Part shown: piece after piece, positions 32,444 through 42,476 of the stretch | How the letters are laid out: each line of letters begins with the position of its first letter | How positions within the stretch are numbered: position 1 is the first letter of the stretch | Origin: Verrucomicrobiaceae bacterium | GTDB taxonomy: Bacteria; Verrucomicrobiota; Verrucomicrobiia; Verrucomicrobiales; Verrucomicrobiaceae | NCBI GenBank assembly: GCA_024232965.1 | Contig: JACKQF010000008.1 | Coordinates: 248,001-312,000, forward strand | Direction: 5' to 3' | DNA: 64,000 nt | The notes under the pieces: model-generated | What the model was told of the DNA's origin: nothing | Seen by the model: only the letters and a program-made list of their open reading frames with translations | Database searches by the model: none | Program-made: the position numbers and the translations under genes

Positions 32444-35400
32444 ATGCCAGAAGCCCCTCCACCTCCCGCCAAAAAACGTTCCTTTCTGTCGCGTTGGTTT
32501 CGGCGCATCCTTTTGGCGGGACTATTGCTTCTGGCGGTGGCGCTGATTTTCCATCAGGCTCTACTGCGCTTCACGCTGAATCACCTAGCGCCTCCGATTG
32601 CCAAACGTTTTGGCTACGAACTGAGATGGCAAGTTGGCGGCTCGGTGACCTCTGACTTGGAGTTAAAGAGTCTCACTCTCTCAGGTCCACCAACGGGACC
32701 TCTCAAATCGCTGACCCTGCACGATGCCTCGATGGGCTACGATCTTTGGCAACTTTGGCAGCATGGGCCGGACCGATTTCTTCAGCAGCTTCACCTGACG
32801 GATGCCGACATCGAGCTAGACCTCCGCCCCCCCTCCCCGACACCAGCCCCGACGGCCAAAGCCATCCCAAAGAAGCCCCAGATTCCAGACATCCGTGTGG
32901 ATGACATCCGGCTGCACAACATCAATGTTCTACTCCACCTGCCGCAGGGCGATGTGAACCTGCGGGGACTAACGCTCGAACTCATTGAGGGCAGCAAAGG
33001 GCAATTCACCCTCAAGGAACTGTCCTTACCCGACGGCATGCATCTTGTCGATGTGCATGGCACCACCGAGTTGCACGGACGCGCACTGACTCTCACTCAG
33101 GTCAATCTGCTTCCAAATCTTATCGTGCACCGCTTGCACGCAGATCTCGCCGCACTTCCAGACGGTCCACTCCCCATCGAACTGAATGTCTCCAGCGGAC
33201 CTGCAAAAGTTCAACTGTCCGGCAGTGTCAGCGGACTCTCCGACGAGCTCACTGTGGATGTGAATATCCAAATCGATGCTCTCGACCGCGCCAGACTTAG
33301 CCAATTCATAAAGCTCCCAGAGTCGCCGGACTGGAGCGCAGAGAGCCTCACCATCACCGCGCAGGGCCCACCGCTGCGCCCCGATTTATTGAAGGCGCAG
33401 GTTGCGCTCGACGGCCGCCTTGAATTACCCACCGTGCCGATCGCAGGGAATGTTCAAACCGAGTTCCAAATGAGCGACGCTCAGCTTCACGTGAGCAAAC
33501 TCGGCTTCACCTCCGGTGCCACCACGCTGGAGGCCAGCGCCGATGCCACCCTCCCAGCCCAGTGGAAAGACATGGCCCGCATTGATGGTCAGGTCCAATG
33601 GAAGCTCGACTGCACGGCCCTCGAAACCCTCCCCCTAAAGAACCTGCAACTCTCCGGCCGGATGAATGGCACCGGGAGTGTAACGCTCACAAAAGGCAAA
33701 CTCACCGACCTCACTTCGCAACTCCATCTCACATCCATCAACATTGATGGAAGAAAAATCGACAAGCTCGACGTCGACACCGCTGGCTCGCTGGATCAGA
33801 TCCAGATCAAGGCCATCGACATCCAAATCGATCCCCGCAATCGGCTCGCGATCAGTGGTGATTTTTCTCCCAATCGCGATCGACCCTTCGACCTCAACTG
33901 GCAGGCACAATCCGACGATCTCGCCGCCGTGATGCAGTTCGCCGGCATCAAAGATCAACCTTTGCCCGAGGCCGGGAACTTAAAGCTCAACGGCCACGCC
34001 GCGGGCACCCTGGCGGCACTCAAGGCCAAGGATTTTTCAAGCGTCCAAGCAGATGTTCAACTCACCTTGACCGAGGCCAAGTGGCAGGGCGCAAGTCTTC
34101 AAGAGCTCAAGTTGGATGCCTCCTCCGACGCAGGCATTGCCTCGGTAAAAAACCTGTCGCTGACACTTGACGATCAAAACCACATTGCTCTCCAAGGCAA
34201 GGCGCCACTGAAACTCGATGGCCCCTTCCAGGGTCAGGCGGAGGCGCGACTCCCGGAACTTGGAAAGCTTGGCGCATGGCTCGCCCTCGCCAAGGCTCCC
34301 CCCATCGCCGCTGGGTCTTTGAACATGAATTGGAAGGGCAGTGGCGATCTCTCCCAGCGAACCATCGATGGCAAAGGAGACGTGGATTTGCAGGGCTTTC
34401 AAATGGCAGGCATCCCCGATCCGGTCTCTGCCACTTTGCTGATCACGCATGATGGGAAGCAACTCGAAGTCGAAAAGCTCACTGCTAGCACGGGACGCTT
34501 CCGCATCGAAGGTAGCGCCACTGCTTCGGAGACAGACATCAACCTACGGGGGCTTCAGCTTTGGTCTGACGACACCAAACTTGCAGCACTGATTGCGAAC
34601 GTCCCACTTTCACCCGGAACTCAACCACCCATCGATGCAACGCGCCCGCTCGACATCGATCTGCAGATGGAGAGCCTCAGCTTTGACCAGATCTCCGCAG
34701 CCATCGGCAAGCCCCTCCCAATCAAAGGCACTGCCACGGCGAAGGTGAATCTCCACGGGCCGCTTCAATCATTGGCTGGCGATATCGCCGTGGACCTAGC
34801 AGACGTTAGCAGCGCAGCGACGGGCGACAAACTCAAGCCTGCCCAGGTCAAATTCACAGCCCATCTCGCAGACGGCAAGATCCACACCGACCTCAGTGCA
34901 CACCAGCCCCCGTTCGAGCCGCTGACCGCCAGCACCGATCTGCCATTGGACCTGCCGGCACTGCTAAACGATCCCACCGCGTTCACCAACGCACCCCTCC
35001 ATGCAGAGATCGATCTTCCTGACTCAGACCTCGACATCGTCCGCAGTTTCGTCCCAGCCATCGCAGAGATCGATGGGAAGATCGGCATGAAAGTCAACGT
35101 CGGCGGCACCCTCGCAAAACCAGACTACCAGGGGCTCCTCACGTTGAAAGCATCCCGCGTCCTTGCCACCGCGCCAGGTGCCCCCGAGTTGCGCGACGTG
35201 AATGCACGCTTCGCTCTTGCCGGACAAAACATCACCATCGAAGAACTCAGCGCGATGGTCGCAGGCGGGCAAGTCGGCGCAACTGGCACGGTAGATCTCA
35301 CCCATCTGAAGGACCCCGCCTTTGACATCCACATCACCGCAGCAGACGCATTGATTGTGCGCGACGAGGCCCTGAGTCAGCGTGCCAATGCAGATCTCCA

Positions 35401-36226
35401 CATCACCGGCTCACTCAAGAAAGGCGATGTGAGTGGACGCGTTGATCTCGTGAGAGGCCGCGTGTTTAAAGAAGTTGAGTTCCTACCGCTCTCACTCCCA
35501 GAGCAACTCCCGCCACCACCTCGCGCGGCCAAGATATCCCAGGAAGGAGCCAAGGCACCGCCGCCATTCGATCAGTGGACCTTTGACATCGCTGTGGCGA
35601 CAAAGGACCAGATTCGCCTCTTGGGAAACGTGCTCAATGGTGGTGTAGAAGTTGATCTCCGCGTGCATGGCACAGGCGCCGTTCCCGAACTCGAAGGAAA
35701 GGCCTCCCTCAAAGACGCACGACTCCGCTTGCCCTTCAGTCGCATGATCTTTTCTCATGGCGAGATCCTCTTCACCAAGGACAAGCCATTTGAACCCCAG
35801 GTAGACATCGAAGGAAACTCCGTCGTGAACAACTATCGTGTCGCTCTCTACGCCACCGGGTCAGCCCTTGATCCCGTCATCCGATTCACCTCCAGCCCGC
35901 CGCTTTCAGAAGGAGACATCGCCACACTGCTCGCGACAGGAGCCACCGCAGACGACCTGCAATCGGGCGAAGGCGTCGCCGCAAATCGGGCCGCCTTTTT
36001 GCTCGTCACCAAAATGTATCGCAAGCTCTTCAACAAAAACGGCAAGTCGCAATACGATGAGGAGCCCCCAAAGCTCAGCTTCAATTTTTCGCTCCTCAAC
36101 GCAAGTTCCACGCGGCGTAGTCTAACTGCAATCTACGAGATCAATCCCAAGGTCCAAGCCGTCGGCACCGTCAGCGAAGACGGTGGATTTCGCGGTCTGC
36201 TCTACTACCTGATTCGTTTCCGCTAA
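32444..36226 (+). CDS. tamB: TamB-like translocation and assembly protein (DUF490)
   Basis: The 1260-residue product has an N-terminal membrane anchor (about 18-40, FRRILLAGLLLLAVALIFHQ) and then a long beta-rich repetitive body, as in AsmA/TamB proteins that bridge inner and outer membranes. The C-terminal part carries DUF490 features: DVSGRVDLVRGRVFKEVEFL, DVDLRVHGTGAVPELEGKAS with RLPFSRMIFSHGEILFTKDK, PVIRFTSSPPLSEGDIATLL, and the ending YEINPKVQAVGTVSEDGGFR. TamB works with the Omp85 protein TamA, which is encoded next. The stop codon overlaps the tamA start (TAATG), so they are coupled. The symbol is by homology and gene order. Confidence 0.88.
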   Translation: MPEAPPPPAKKRSFLSRWFRRILLAGLLLLAVALIFHQALLRFTLNHLAPPIAKRFGYELRWQVGGSVTSDLELKSLTLSGPPTGPLKSLTLHDASMGYDLWQLWQHGPDRFLQQLHLTDADIELDLRPPSPTPAPTAKAIPKKPQIPDIRVDDIRLHNINVLLHLPQGDVNLRGLTLELIEGSKGQFTLKELSLPDGMHLVDVHGTTELHGRALTLTQVNLLPNLIVHRLHADLAALPDGPLPIELNVSSGPAKVQLSGSVSGLSDELTVDVNIQIDALDRARLSQFIKLPESPDWSAESLTITAQGPPLRPDLLKAQVALDGRLELPTVPIAGNVQTEFQMSDAQLHVSKLGFTSGATTLEASADATLPAQWKDMARIDGQVQWKLDCTALETLPLKNLQLSGRMNGTGSVTLTKGKLTDLTSQLHLTSINIDGRKIDKLDVDTAGSLDQIQIKAIDIQIDPRNRLAISGDFSPNRDRPFDLNWQAQSDDLAAVMQFAGIKDQPLPEAGNLKLNGHAAGTLAALKAKDFSSVQADVQLTLTEAKWQGASLQELKLDASSDAGIASVKNLSLTLDDQNHIALQGKAPLKLDGPFQGQAEARLPELGKLGAWLALAKAPPIAAGSLNMNWKGSGDLSQRTIDGKGDVDLQGFQMAGIPDPVSATLLITHDGKQLEVEKLTASTGRFRIEGSATASETDINLRGLQLWSDDTKLAALIANVPLSPGTQPPIDATRPLDIDLQMESLSFDQISAAIGKPLPIKGTATAKVNLHGPLQSLAGDIAVDLADVSSAATGDKLKPAQVKFTAHLADGKIHTDLSAHQPPFEPLTASTDLPLDLPALLNDPTAFTNAPLHAEIDLPDSDLDIVRSFVPAIAEIDGKIGMKVNVGGTLAKPDYQGLLTLKASRVLATAPGAPELRDVNARFALAGQNITIEELSAMVAGGQVGATGTVDLTHLKDPAFDIHITAADALIVRDEALSQRANADLHITGSLKKGDVSGRVDLVRGRVFKEVEFLPLSLPEQLPPPPRAAKISQEGAKAPPPFDQWTFDIAVATKDQIRLLGNVLNGGVEVDLRVHGTGAVPELEGKASLKDARLRLPFSRMIFSHGEILFTKDKPFEPQVDIEGNSVVNNYRVALYATGSALDPVIRFTSSPPLSEGDIATLLATGATADDLQSGEGVAANRAAFLLVTKMYRKLFNKNGKSQYDEEPPKLSFNFSLLNASSTRRSLTAIYEINPKVQAVGTVSEDGGFRGLLYYLIRFR

Positions 36227-38277
36227 TGCACCGCCTGCTCGCCAGTCTTTTATTCATTCTCACGCTCCACTGCGCAGGCAGAGAGGGCGAACAGGATGGT
36301 GTCTGGGAGATCGAAGCCCACGGACTTCGAGTCCATCCCGAAGGTGTCAGTGAGGCGATGCGAGACGAGGTGGAGCAAATCATCCGCCAGCAACTCGCGC
36401 TCGCCAACGATTCCGAAATGTCGCCACCACTGGCGGACGACATGGCCTACTTTCTCACCGTTCGTTACTGGCAATCAGGCTATCGCGAAGCCGTCGTGAA
36501 CTGGCGCATCGAGAATGGTCGAGCTGTTCTCGAGGCCAGTGAAGGTCGCCTCTACCACATCGGATCGCTTTCCTTCCCCGGATCGGATGACGAAGACGAT
36601 ATCGCCGCACTCGAAAAGTATCTTCTCCGCCCCACCCATGAACGTACCGGAGAAACCAACGGCAAGACGCCAGCCGTTGAGGCAGATCTAGACGCAGGCG
36701 TCGGGCTGGTGCGGCGTTATCTGCAATCGGAAGGCTATCTAGACGCAGCAGTCGAAGCGCCCATCCTCGAGGTCAACAGCGAAGCCGCCGCAATCGACGT
36801 CACCGTAAAGTTCACCAAAGGTCAGCGCTACAACATTGGCGATGTCACTCTGACGGGCGATCTTTTAAATCGGGAGCCAGAGGCACGACTGCTCGCCAAT
36901 GCTCTCCAGGGTCAACCGTTCAACGAGGTCGATGTGGAAACACTCCGCGCCTCATTAACTGGTTTGTATCAAGAGCGGGGCTACTTCGCTGCAACCGTGG
37001 AAAGCGCATTGAAACCCGATGCGGCGCACGAGGGTCAGTTGGATGTTGACCTCTCCGTCGAGCCGGGTCAGCGGCATCGCGTGGCGACACTCACGATATC
37101 GCCCGATTTCTCTCGCGGAGCCCAGCGCCTTATTCGCAGTGGTTTCAAGCCCATCGTTGGGAAGTATTACGTGCCGCCCAATCTCACCCTCCTGAATCGC
37201 CGCCTCTTAGAGACAGAAATGTTTACGCGATTGGACGTGAAGCCCCAGCCCCTGGGCGATGACACGCTCGACCTTGAGATCACTGGCAAAGAAGGGCTAC
37301 GTCGTCGGCTCGGTCTCTATGGTGGATTCCAAACCTTCCAAGGCTATGTCGTTGGGGCGGAGTGGCGGCATGCGAACCTCTGGGACACCGGCGATGCCCT
37401 GCGCCTGAAGGCAGAGTTGAACGGACGCGGCATTGATTCAGGAATCAAGTGGGTGGACCCCGCCTTTCTTAATTCCGCCTTCTCCTTGGATGTCGATCTC
37501 TCCGCGCAGACCTTCACCTTCTTCGACTATGATCGGAATAGCGTCGCGCTCCGCACCCGACTCTCCCGCCAGTGGAACGCACACATCACCACCAGCCTCT
37601 TCAGCGAGGTATCACTCAATGTTGCCAACAGCGACGTGCTCACGCCCACTGAACTCGGCCCCGACGACTACCGCATTGTCTCGCTCGGCACCTCGGCAAA
37701 CTTTGACTACCGCAACAACCCCGTCTCCCCGACCAAAGGCTGGCTGGCCTCCGGCACCATCATCGCCGCCCAGGACGTGGGTGGCAGCGGCGTCGCGTTT
37801 TTGCGGAGCGAGATCAACACCGCTTTCTACCAGCCCCTCACCAAAAGACTCCGCGCCGCCGTCAGTGCCCGCACCTCCGCCATTCAGACCAGTGACGGGG
37901 TCGAATCCCTACCCATCGACCTGCGACTCTTCAATGGAGGTGCCAACACGGTGCGCAGCTTTCCGGAGCGGGAAATGGGCCTGCGTGCAAAGTCAGGCAC
38001 ACCCCTCGGTGGAACTTTGGCCCAGGTCTTCAACGCAGAGCTGTCCTACGAGATCGTGAACAACCTCGAATTCGCCGTCTTTGCAGACGCCGGCACTCTC
38101 TCCCGCGATGAAAGCAACCCCACCGCCTCCCCCACCGATCTGCGCTACGCCGTCGGTGCCGGCCTGCGCTACAAGCTTCCCGTGGGCCCGCTGCGCATCG
38201 ACTACGGCTACAATCCGGACCGGCGCGAAGGCGAACCCAGCGGCGCGCTGCACATCACCTTCGGCTTCGCTTTCTAG
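36226..38277 (+). CDS. tamA: Omp85-family outer-membrane protein, TamA-like
   Basis: The 683-residue product has a short signal peptide (LLASLLFILTLHCAG, ending near residue 20). It has about three POTRA-like modules, for example YRYLQSEGYLDAAVEAPILE-type VRRYLQSEGYLDAAVEAPIL and GLYQERGYFAATVESALKPD. A C-terminal 16-strand-type barrel of the surface-antigen/D15 kind includes FDYRNNPVSPTKGWLASGTI, LRLFNGGANTVRSFPEREMG and the closing RIDYGYNPDRREGEPSGALH ending in a terminal Phe. TamA helps insert outer-membrane proteins together with TamB. It overlaps the tamB stop by one base. Confidence 0.88.
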   Translation: MHRLLASLLFILTLHCAGREGEQDGVWEIEAHGLRVHPEGVSEAMRDEVEQIIRQQLALANDSEMSPPLADDMAYFLTVRYWQSGYREAVVNWRIENGRAVLEASEGRLYHIGSLSFPGSDDEDDIAALEKYLLRPTHERTGETNGKTPAVEADLDAGVGLVRRYLQSEGYLDAAVEAPILEVNSEAAAIDVTVKFTKGQRYNIGDVTLTGDLLNREPEARLLANALQGQPFNEVDVETLRASLTGLYQERGYFAATVESALKPDAAHEGQLDVDLSVEPGQRHRVATLTISPDFSRGAQRLIRSGFKPIVGKYYVPPNLTLLNRRLLETEMFTRLDVKPQPLGDDTLDLEITGKEGLRRRLGLYGGFQTFQGYVVGAEWRHANLWDTGDALRLKAELNGRGIDSGIKWVDPAFLNSAFSLDVDLSAQTFTFFDYDRNSVALRTRLSRQWNAHITTSLFSEVSLNVANSDVLTPTELGPDDYRIVSLGTSANFDYRNNPVSPTKGWLASGTIIAAQDVGGSGVAFLRSEINTAFYQPLTKRLRAAVSARTSAIQTSDGVESLPIDLRLFNGGANTVRSFPEREMGLRAKSGTPLGGTLAQVFNAELSYEIVNNLEFAVFADAGTLSRDESNPTASPTDLRYAVGAGLRYKLPVGPLRIDYGYNPDRREGEPSGALHITFGFAF

Positions 38278-38345
38278 GCACCGCCCATCTCCACGCTTGT
38301 CATCCACCCGGGAGTGTGGACATTACCCGCGTCCCCTTCCCTTCC

Positions 38346-40019
38346 ATGAGTGATACCCCCAACGAGCCCCCCACCCCGCCACTGCCCCCCGGCACGCCGG
38401 AAGAGATCACGCGTAAGCTGGAGGACTTCATCAAGCACAGCCTCGGCGGGCAGGTTCTTTTTACCCGCATTGACCCCACCACGGGAGGCTCCACCCCCGA
38501 TTCAGACGGCTCTGGCGATGCGCCGCCCGTTGATGACGAAGAGGACATCAGCAAGTCCTTCCAGTTTCACTACAAGCCTGCCGAAATTAAGGCCCACCTC
38601 GACCGCTTCGTGATTCGGCAGGACGAGGCCAAAAAAGTGCTGGCCACCGCCGTGTGCGATCACTACAACCACGCGCGGATGTTGCGAGAGCAAAGCACCG
38701 CCACCGCAGCAGGGCCAGCGATTGAGTTCACCAAACAAAACGTCCTCATCGTCGGCCCTACCGGTGTTGGTAAGACGTATCTGGTCAAGCACGTCGCCGA
38801 TCTCATCGGGGTTCCCTTTGTCAAAGCAGACGCCACCAAGTTCAGCGAGACCGGCTACGTCGGCGGTGATGTGGATGATCTCGTGCGCGACCTCGTCGCC
38901 AAGGCCGGTGGCAATATCGAACTGGCGGAACACGGCATCATTTACCTGGATGAGGTGGACAAACTCGCTGGTGGCGGCGGCGAACGCGGAGGCCGCGATG
39001 TCAGCGGGCGCGGCGTTCAGACGGCCTTGCTGAAGCTGATGGAGGAAACGGAGGTCCCTCTCTATGCCTCCAATGATTTCCGCTCGCAGATGCAGATGAT
39101 GTTTGATACCCGCCGTGGACGCACCGGCAAAGAGATCATCAATACACGCAATATCCTCTTCATCGTCAGTGGTGCCTTCTCTGGTCTTGAAAAGATCATC
39201 GACCGCCGCACCGCCAAGAACTCCATCGGTTTTGCCAGCGCTCACGGTGGCCATGCAGGCGATATCGAAAACAAGCTGCACGACTCCCAGACCAAAGACT
39301 TCATCGACTACGGATTCGAAGCCGAATTCATCGGCCGCCTCCCAGTCCGTGTCGTTTGCGATCCCCTCAAGGCCGCCGACCTCTTCGAGATCATGAAGAA
39401 GTCCGAAGGCAGCCTCATCCGCCAATACGAGCGCGAATTCGCCGCCTACGGCGTGAATGCCACCTTTGAAGACAGCGCCCTCTACATCGTCGCCCAGCGC
39501 GCCGCAGAGGAAAAAACCGGTGCGCGTGGACTCGTCACCGCTTGGGAAAAAGTGCTGCGTGAATTTAAGTTTGAGCTCCCCAGCCTCGGACTGCCGCAAC
39601 TGACAGTCGATGGCAACCTCGTCGAAAACCCCGCCGCAGCCCTGGATCATTGCCGCCTCGAAGCCGCCACCTGGGAGTCGGATGTGCGTGCGACAGAGGT
39701 CCGCCAATTTGCCGCCCGCTTTCAGGAGGAGCACAAACTCGAACTCGTCTTCGAACCCACCGCCATCCGCAGTCTGGTCGACCGCGCGCAACGCGAAGGC
39801 AGCAGCGTTGACGCCGTCTGCCAGCGGCTCTTTAAAGACTTCCCCTTCGGCCTACGCCTCGCCACCCGCACCAATGGTCAGACTCGTTTTGTGCTGGATA
39901 GCGCCGCTGCGGAGAACCCAGAAAAGTACTTGAGCGATCTGGTGGTAAACACCTATCGCTCTGCGGCACCCGCCGCCCCAGAATCCCCCACCACCCCTGA
40001 ATCCCCACATGTCGCGTAA
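38346..40019 (+). CDS. ClpX-like AAA+ ATPase lacking the zinc-binding domain
   Basis: The 557-residue product contains the ClpX AAA+ core: KAHLDRFVIRQDEAKKVLAT, Walker A in VLIVGPTGVGKTYLVKHVAD, ADATKFSETGYVGGDVDDLV, Walker B in GIIYLDEVDKLAG, RDVSGRGVQTALLKLMEETE, and sensor 2 region ARGLVTAWEKVLREFKF. The N-terminal C4 zinc domain of true ClpX is replaced by an acidic, Pro-rich segment (TPDSDGSGDAPPVDDEEDIS). The C-terminus extends about 130 residues past the usual end. The ClpP-binding IGF-type loop is not obvious, so ClpP partnership is doubtful. An ATG 10 codons earlier (38316) is possible. It overlaps the next gene by 11 bases. Confidence 0.85.
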   Translation: MSDTPNEPPTPPLPPGTPEEITRKLEDFIKHSLGGQVLFTRIDPTTGGSTPDSDGSGDAPPVDDEEDISKSFQFHYKPAEIKAHLDRFVIRQDEAKKVLATAVCDHYNHARMLREQSTATAAGPAIEFTKQNVLIVGPTGVGKTYLVKHVADLIGVPFVKADATKFSETGYVGGDVDDLVRDLVAKAGGNIELAEHGIIYLDEVDKLAGGGGERGGRDVSGRGVQTALLKLMEETEVPLYASNDFRSQMQMMFDTRRGRTGKEIINTRNILFIVSGAFSGLEKIIDRRTAKNSIGFASAHGGHAGDIENKLHDSQTKDFIDYGFEAEFIGRLPVRVVCDPLKAADLFEIMKKSEGSLIRQYEREFAAYGVNATFEDSALYIVAQRAAEEKTGARGLVTAWEKVLREFKFELPSLGLPQLTVDGNLVENPAAALDHCRLEAATWESDVRATEVRQFAARFQEEHKLELVFEPTAIRSLVDRAQREGSSVDAVCQRLFKDFPFGLRLATRTNGQTRFVLDSAAAENPEKYLSDLVVNTYRSAAPAAPESPTTPESPHVA

Positions 40020-41301
40020 TCGGGCAGCAGCTCTATTGATCGGAGTCTTGGTCTGCGTGCCGCTGCTGGCACTGCATCACTTTGGAATGTTCGGAAAGGT
40101 CGCCGAATGGTTGCGTGGCGTCTATGAATCCACCCTGCATTTACCGCAGAGTGGCATGCGCCAGTTTCTCCCGGTTCAGTACGGCTACTACACCGCCCTC
40201 GCCTTCGTCACCGCATGGATCTGCGTGGAACTGCCGCTGCAGTCCCGCAAGTTCGGCTTCATCCTCGGGGCCGTCTTCCTCACGCTCACCCTGTCCCCAG
40301 TGCTCGCTTTTAATGGCGTTTTGTTTGAGCCCTTTTCCGGCAGCGCCGCCATCATCGGCGCAGGCTTGCTCGGCATCGTCGCCGGCGGCACGGATCGCGC
40401 ACTGCGTCGCCATCGCATGCGTCACCATCTCGTCGGTCGCCTTTCCTCGGATAGCTTTGAGTCGCTGATGGAGGAAAAGGACCTCGCCAAGCTCACCGGC
40501 CGCAGAGAGATCACCATCCTCAGTTGCCGATTGCTCAATCACGCAGAGCTCGCCCGCGAGATGGAGCCTGCGGATCTCGAAAAGTTCAGCTCCAGCTTCC
40601 TCAAGGTCGTCGCGGAATTCCTCGTCTCCAAAGGCGCGTATCTCGACGCCTGCAACGTGCAACGCGTGCGCGTCTTTTTCGGCTACCCATTGCGCAACGA
40701 AAACCACGCCGAACACGCCTGCCGCGTCGCCCTGGAGCTACGCCAGCGCCTCGTCAATCTCGCCGCAGAGATGCAGGAGCGTTGGCACAAAAAGCCCGTC
40801 TTTGGCGCCTCCATCAGCACCGGGGAGATGACCTGCGGCCTCTTCGGCTTCAGCGAGTTCCAGTTCTTCAGCGCCGTGGGGGAGCCCCTCGACTTTGGGG
40901 ATCGCCTCTGCGCCGTGAATACGGTTTACGGCAGCCATGTCCTGATCAGCACGCGCACTTATTCCCTGGTCAAGGATGCGATCGAAGTCCGCCCCATGGA
41001 GATGGTCTTCACACCGCGCCTCCATCCCGTCAGCGAAATTTATGAACTGCTCGCCGAAAGCGGTGGCCTCAGCGAGGACGAGGCCAAAGCCCGCGATGCC
41101 TTTTGGCAGGGCGTCATCCAGCTCCGCAAAGGCGACTACAAGTCTGCGTTGGAGCACTTCGCCAAAGCCAAGAACGAGAATCGCGAGGACGCACCGCTGA
41201 AGTACTTCACGGAGCGCGTCGAGGCAGGCGTCAAAGACGGATCCTCTTCCGCAGAAGGAAAAGGCGGCGCCCGTCACGTGCGGATGCTCATGCCGGCCTG
41301 A
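40009..41301 (+). CDS. Membrane protein with degenerate nucleotide-cyclase-like domain
   Basis: The 430-residue product has about three membrane segments in the first 130 residues (AAALLIGVLVCVPLLALHHF, YYTALAFVTAWICVELPL, GAVFLTLTLSPVLAFNGVLF). From about residue 160 it resembles a class III adenylate/guanylate cyclase fold: REITILSCRLLNHAELAREM, FGASISTGEMTCGLFGFSEF and SAVGEPLDFGDRLCAVNTVY. The family's first metal-binding Asp (in FADI/FSDI) is replaced by LSCR, so catalysis is unlikely as read. A short TPR-like tail follows (GDYKSALEHFAKAKNENRED). It overlaps the ClpX-like gene by 11 bases, so it is probably co-translated with it. Confidence 0.75.
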   Translation: MSRNRAAALLIGVLVCVPLLALHHFGMFGKVAEWLRGVYESTLHLPQSGMRQFLPVQYGYYTALAFVTAWICVELPLQSRKFGFILGAVFLTLTLSPVLAFNGVLFEPFSGSAAIIGAGLLGIVAGGTDRALRRHRMRHHLVGRLSSDSFESLMEEKDLAKLTGRREITILSCRLLNHAELAREMEPADLEKFSSSFLKVVAEFLVSKGAYLDACNVQRVRVFFGYPLRNENHAEHACRVALELRQRLVNLAAEMQERWHKKPVFGASISTGEMTCGLFGFSEFQFFSAVGEPLDFGDRLCAVNTVYGSHVLISTRTYSLVKDAIEVRPMEMVFTPRLHPVSEIYELLAESGGLSEDEAKARDAFWQGVIQLRKGDYKSALEHFAKAKNENREDAPLKYFTERVEAGVKDGSSSAEGKGGARHVRMLMPA

Positions 41302-41314
41302 TCCCCTCCCCGCC

Positions 41315-41926
41315 ATGCCCGCACTCGACTATCCACCACCGATCCAGCGCCTCATCGCGCAGCTCAGGTCCCTGCCCGGTCTCGGCCCGCGCAGTGCAGA
41401 GCGCTTGGCACTCTGGCTCATGCAGGTCGGCCCACTGCGCGTCGATCCCCTCGCCCGATCGCTCGGGCTGCTGCACGATACCGTCCGCGCCTGCGATGAG
41501 TGTGGCTTCTTCATCGAAAAGGATGCCGACTGCCTGCTCTGCACCAATGAGCGCCGCAATGCCAGACTGATCTGCGTGGTCGAACAAGCCGCCGATGTCC
41601 TGCGGCTGGAGCGCTCCGGCGCCTTCCAGGGCATGTATCACGTCCTCGGTGGAAAGCTTTCACCTCTCGACAACGTCACGCCAGAGGATCTCCGCATCGA
41701 TTCACTCATGCAGCGCGTGCAGAGCCTTCAGGCAGAGGAGGTCATCCTCGCCGTCGGCTCCGATGTGGAGGGGGAGGCAACCGCCAGCTACATCGCCGAT
41801 GGATTGTCCGGCCTCGGCGTCAGCGTCACACGACTCGCCCAGGGCATGCCTGCCGGGGGGGCACTGGATCATGTCGATGAGCTCACGCTCTTCCAGGCAC
41901 TGCATGGACGGCGCAAGATCGGCTAA
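41315..41926 (+). CDS. recR: Recombination mediator protein RecR
   Basis: RecR acts with RecF/RecO to load RecA at gaps. The 203-residue protein has the full family order: HhH (LIAQLRSLPGLGPRSAERLA), a C4 zinc finger (CDECGFFIEKDADCLLC), a Toprim domain beginning ICVVEQAADVLRLERSGAFQ with GMYHVLGGKLSPLDNVTPED, and the C-terminal VSVTRLAQGMPAGGALDHVD. The length (usual about 200) is standard. It lies 13 bases after the cyclase-like gene and 17 before the S4 gene, so these probably share a transcript. Confidence 0.97.
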   Translation: MPALDYPPPIQRLIAQLRSLPGLGPRSAERLALWLMQVGPLRVDPLARSLGLLHDTVRACDECGFFIEKDADCLLCTNERRNARLICVVEQAADVLRLERSGAFQGMYHVLGGKLSPLDNVTPEDLRIDSLMQRVQSLQAEEVILAVGSDVEGEATASYIADGLSGLGVSVTRLAQGMPAGGALDHVDELTLFQALHGRRKIG

Positions 41927-41943
41927 GCATTTTTTCACCGACC

Positions 41944-42342
41944 ATGGCAGAGCCATTGACCTCCCAACGCGCAGACAAATACCTGCACCACGTCCGGATC
42001 TTCAAAACCCGCAGCATCGCCGCGCAGGCCTGTGATAAAGGCAACGTCTCCATCAAAGGTCAGAACGTAAAGCCCTCGCGAGAGTTTCGAGTCGGCGATG
42101 TCGTGCTGGTCAAGCGAGGCGAGCTTGAGCTCCACCTGCGCGTCCTAGCCTTCGCGCCAAATCGCGTCAGCGCCCCGCTCGTGCCCACCTTGCTAGAGGA
42201 CCTCACCCCAGTGGAGAACTACCAGCGCGCCGCAGAACGCCGCAAGCAACGCGCCATGGAAACCCCCAATCCCCACGAGATGCTCACCAAGCCCAACAAG
42301 CAGCAGATGCGCCAATTGCGGGAGTGGTGGGGGCAGGAGTAG
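41944..42342 (+). CDS. S4-domain RNA-binding protein, Hsp15-like
   Basis: The 132-residue product begins with an S4 RNA-binding domain (RADKYLHHVRIFKTRSIAAQ, CDKGNVSIKGQNVKPSREFR, VGDVVLVKR) like Hsp15/HslR, which rescues nascent chains on free 50S subunits. The C-terminal tail is basic and ends in KPNKQQMRQLREWW, similar to the helical tail of Hsp15. It is just downstream of recR on the same strand. Confidence 0.85.
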   Translation: MAEPLTSQRADKYLHHVRIFKTRSIAAQACDKGNVSIKGQNVKPSREFRVGDVVLVKRGELELHLRVLAFAPNRVSAPLVPTLLEDLTPVENYQRAAERRKQRAMETPNPHEMLTKPNKQQMRQLREWWGQE

Positions 42343-42476
42343 AATGGGTTGCCGCCAAAGCGCGCAGAGAGCGCCAAATCAATGCGTGAGGCATCTTGAT
42401 CACCCTCACCTGATGGAGGAATCAGACGGGGCCGCATGGCGCAAAGACTTCGCGTGATCGCGTTTGGTTATCCTTT

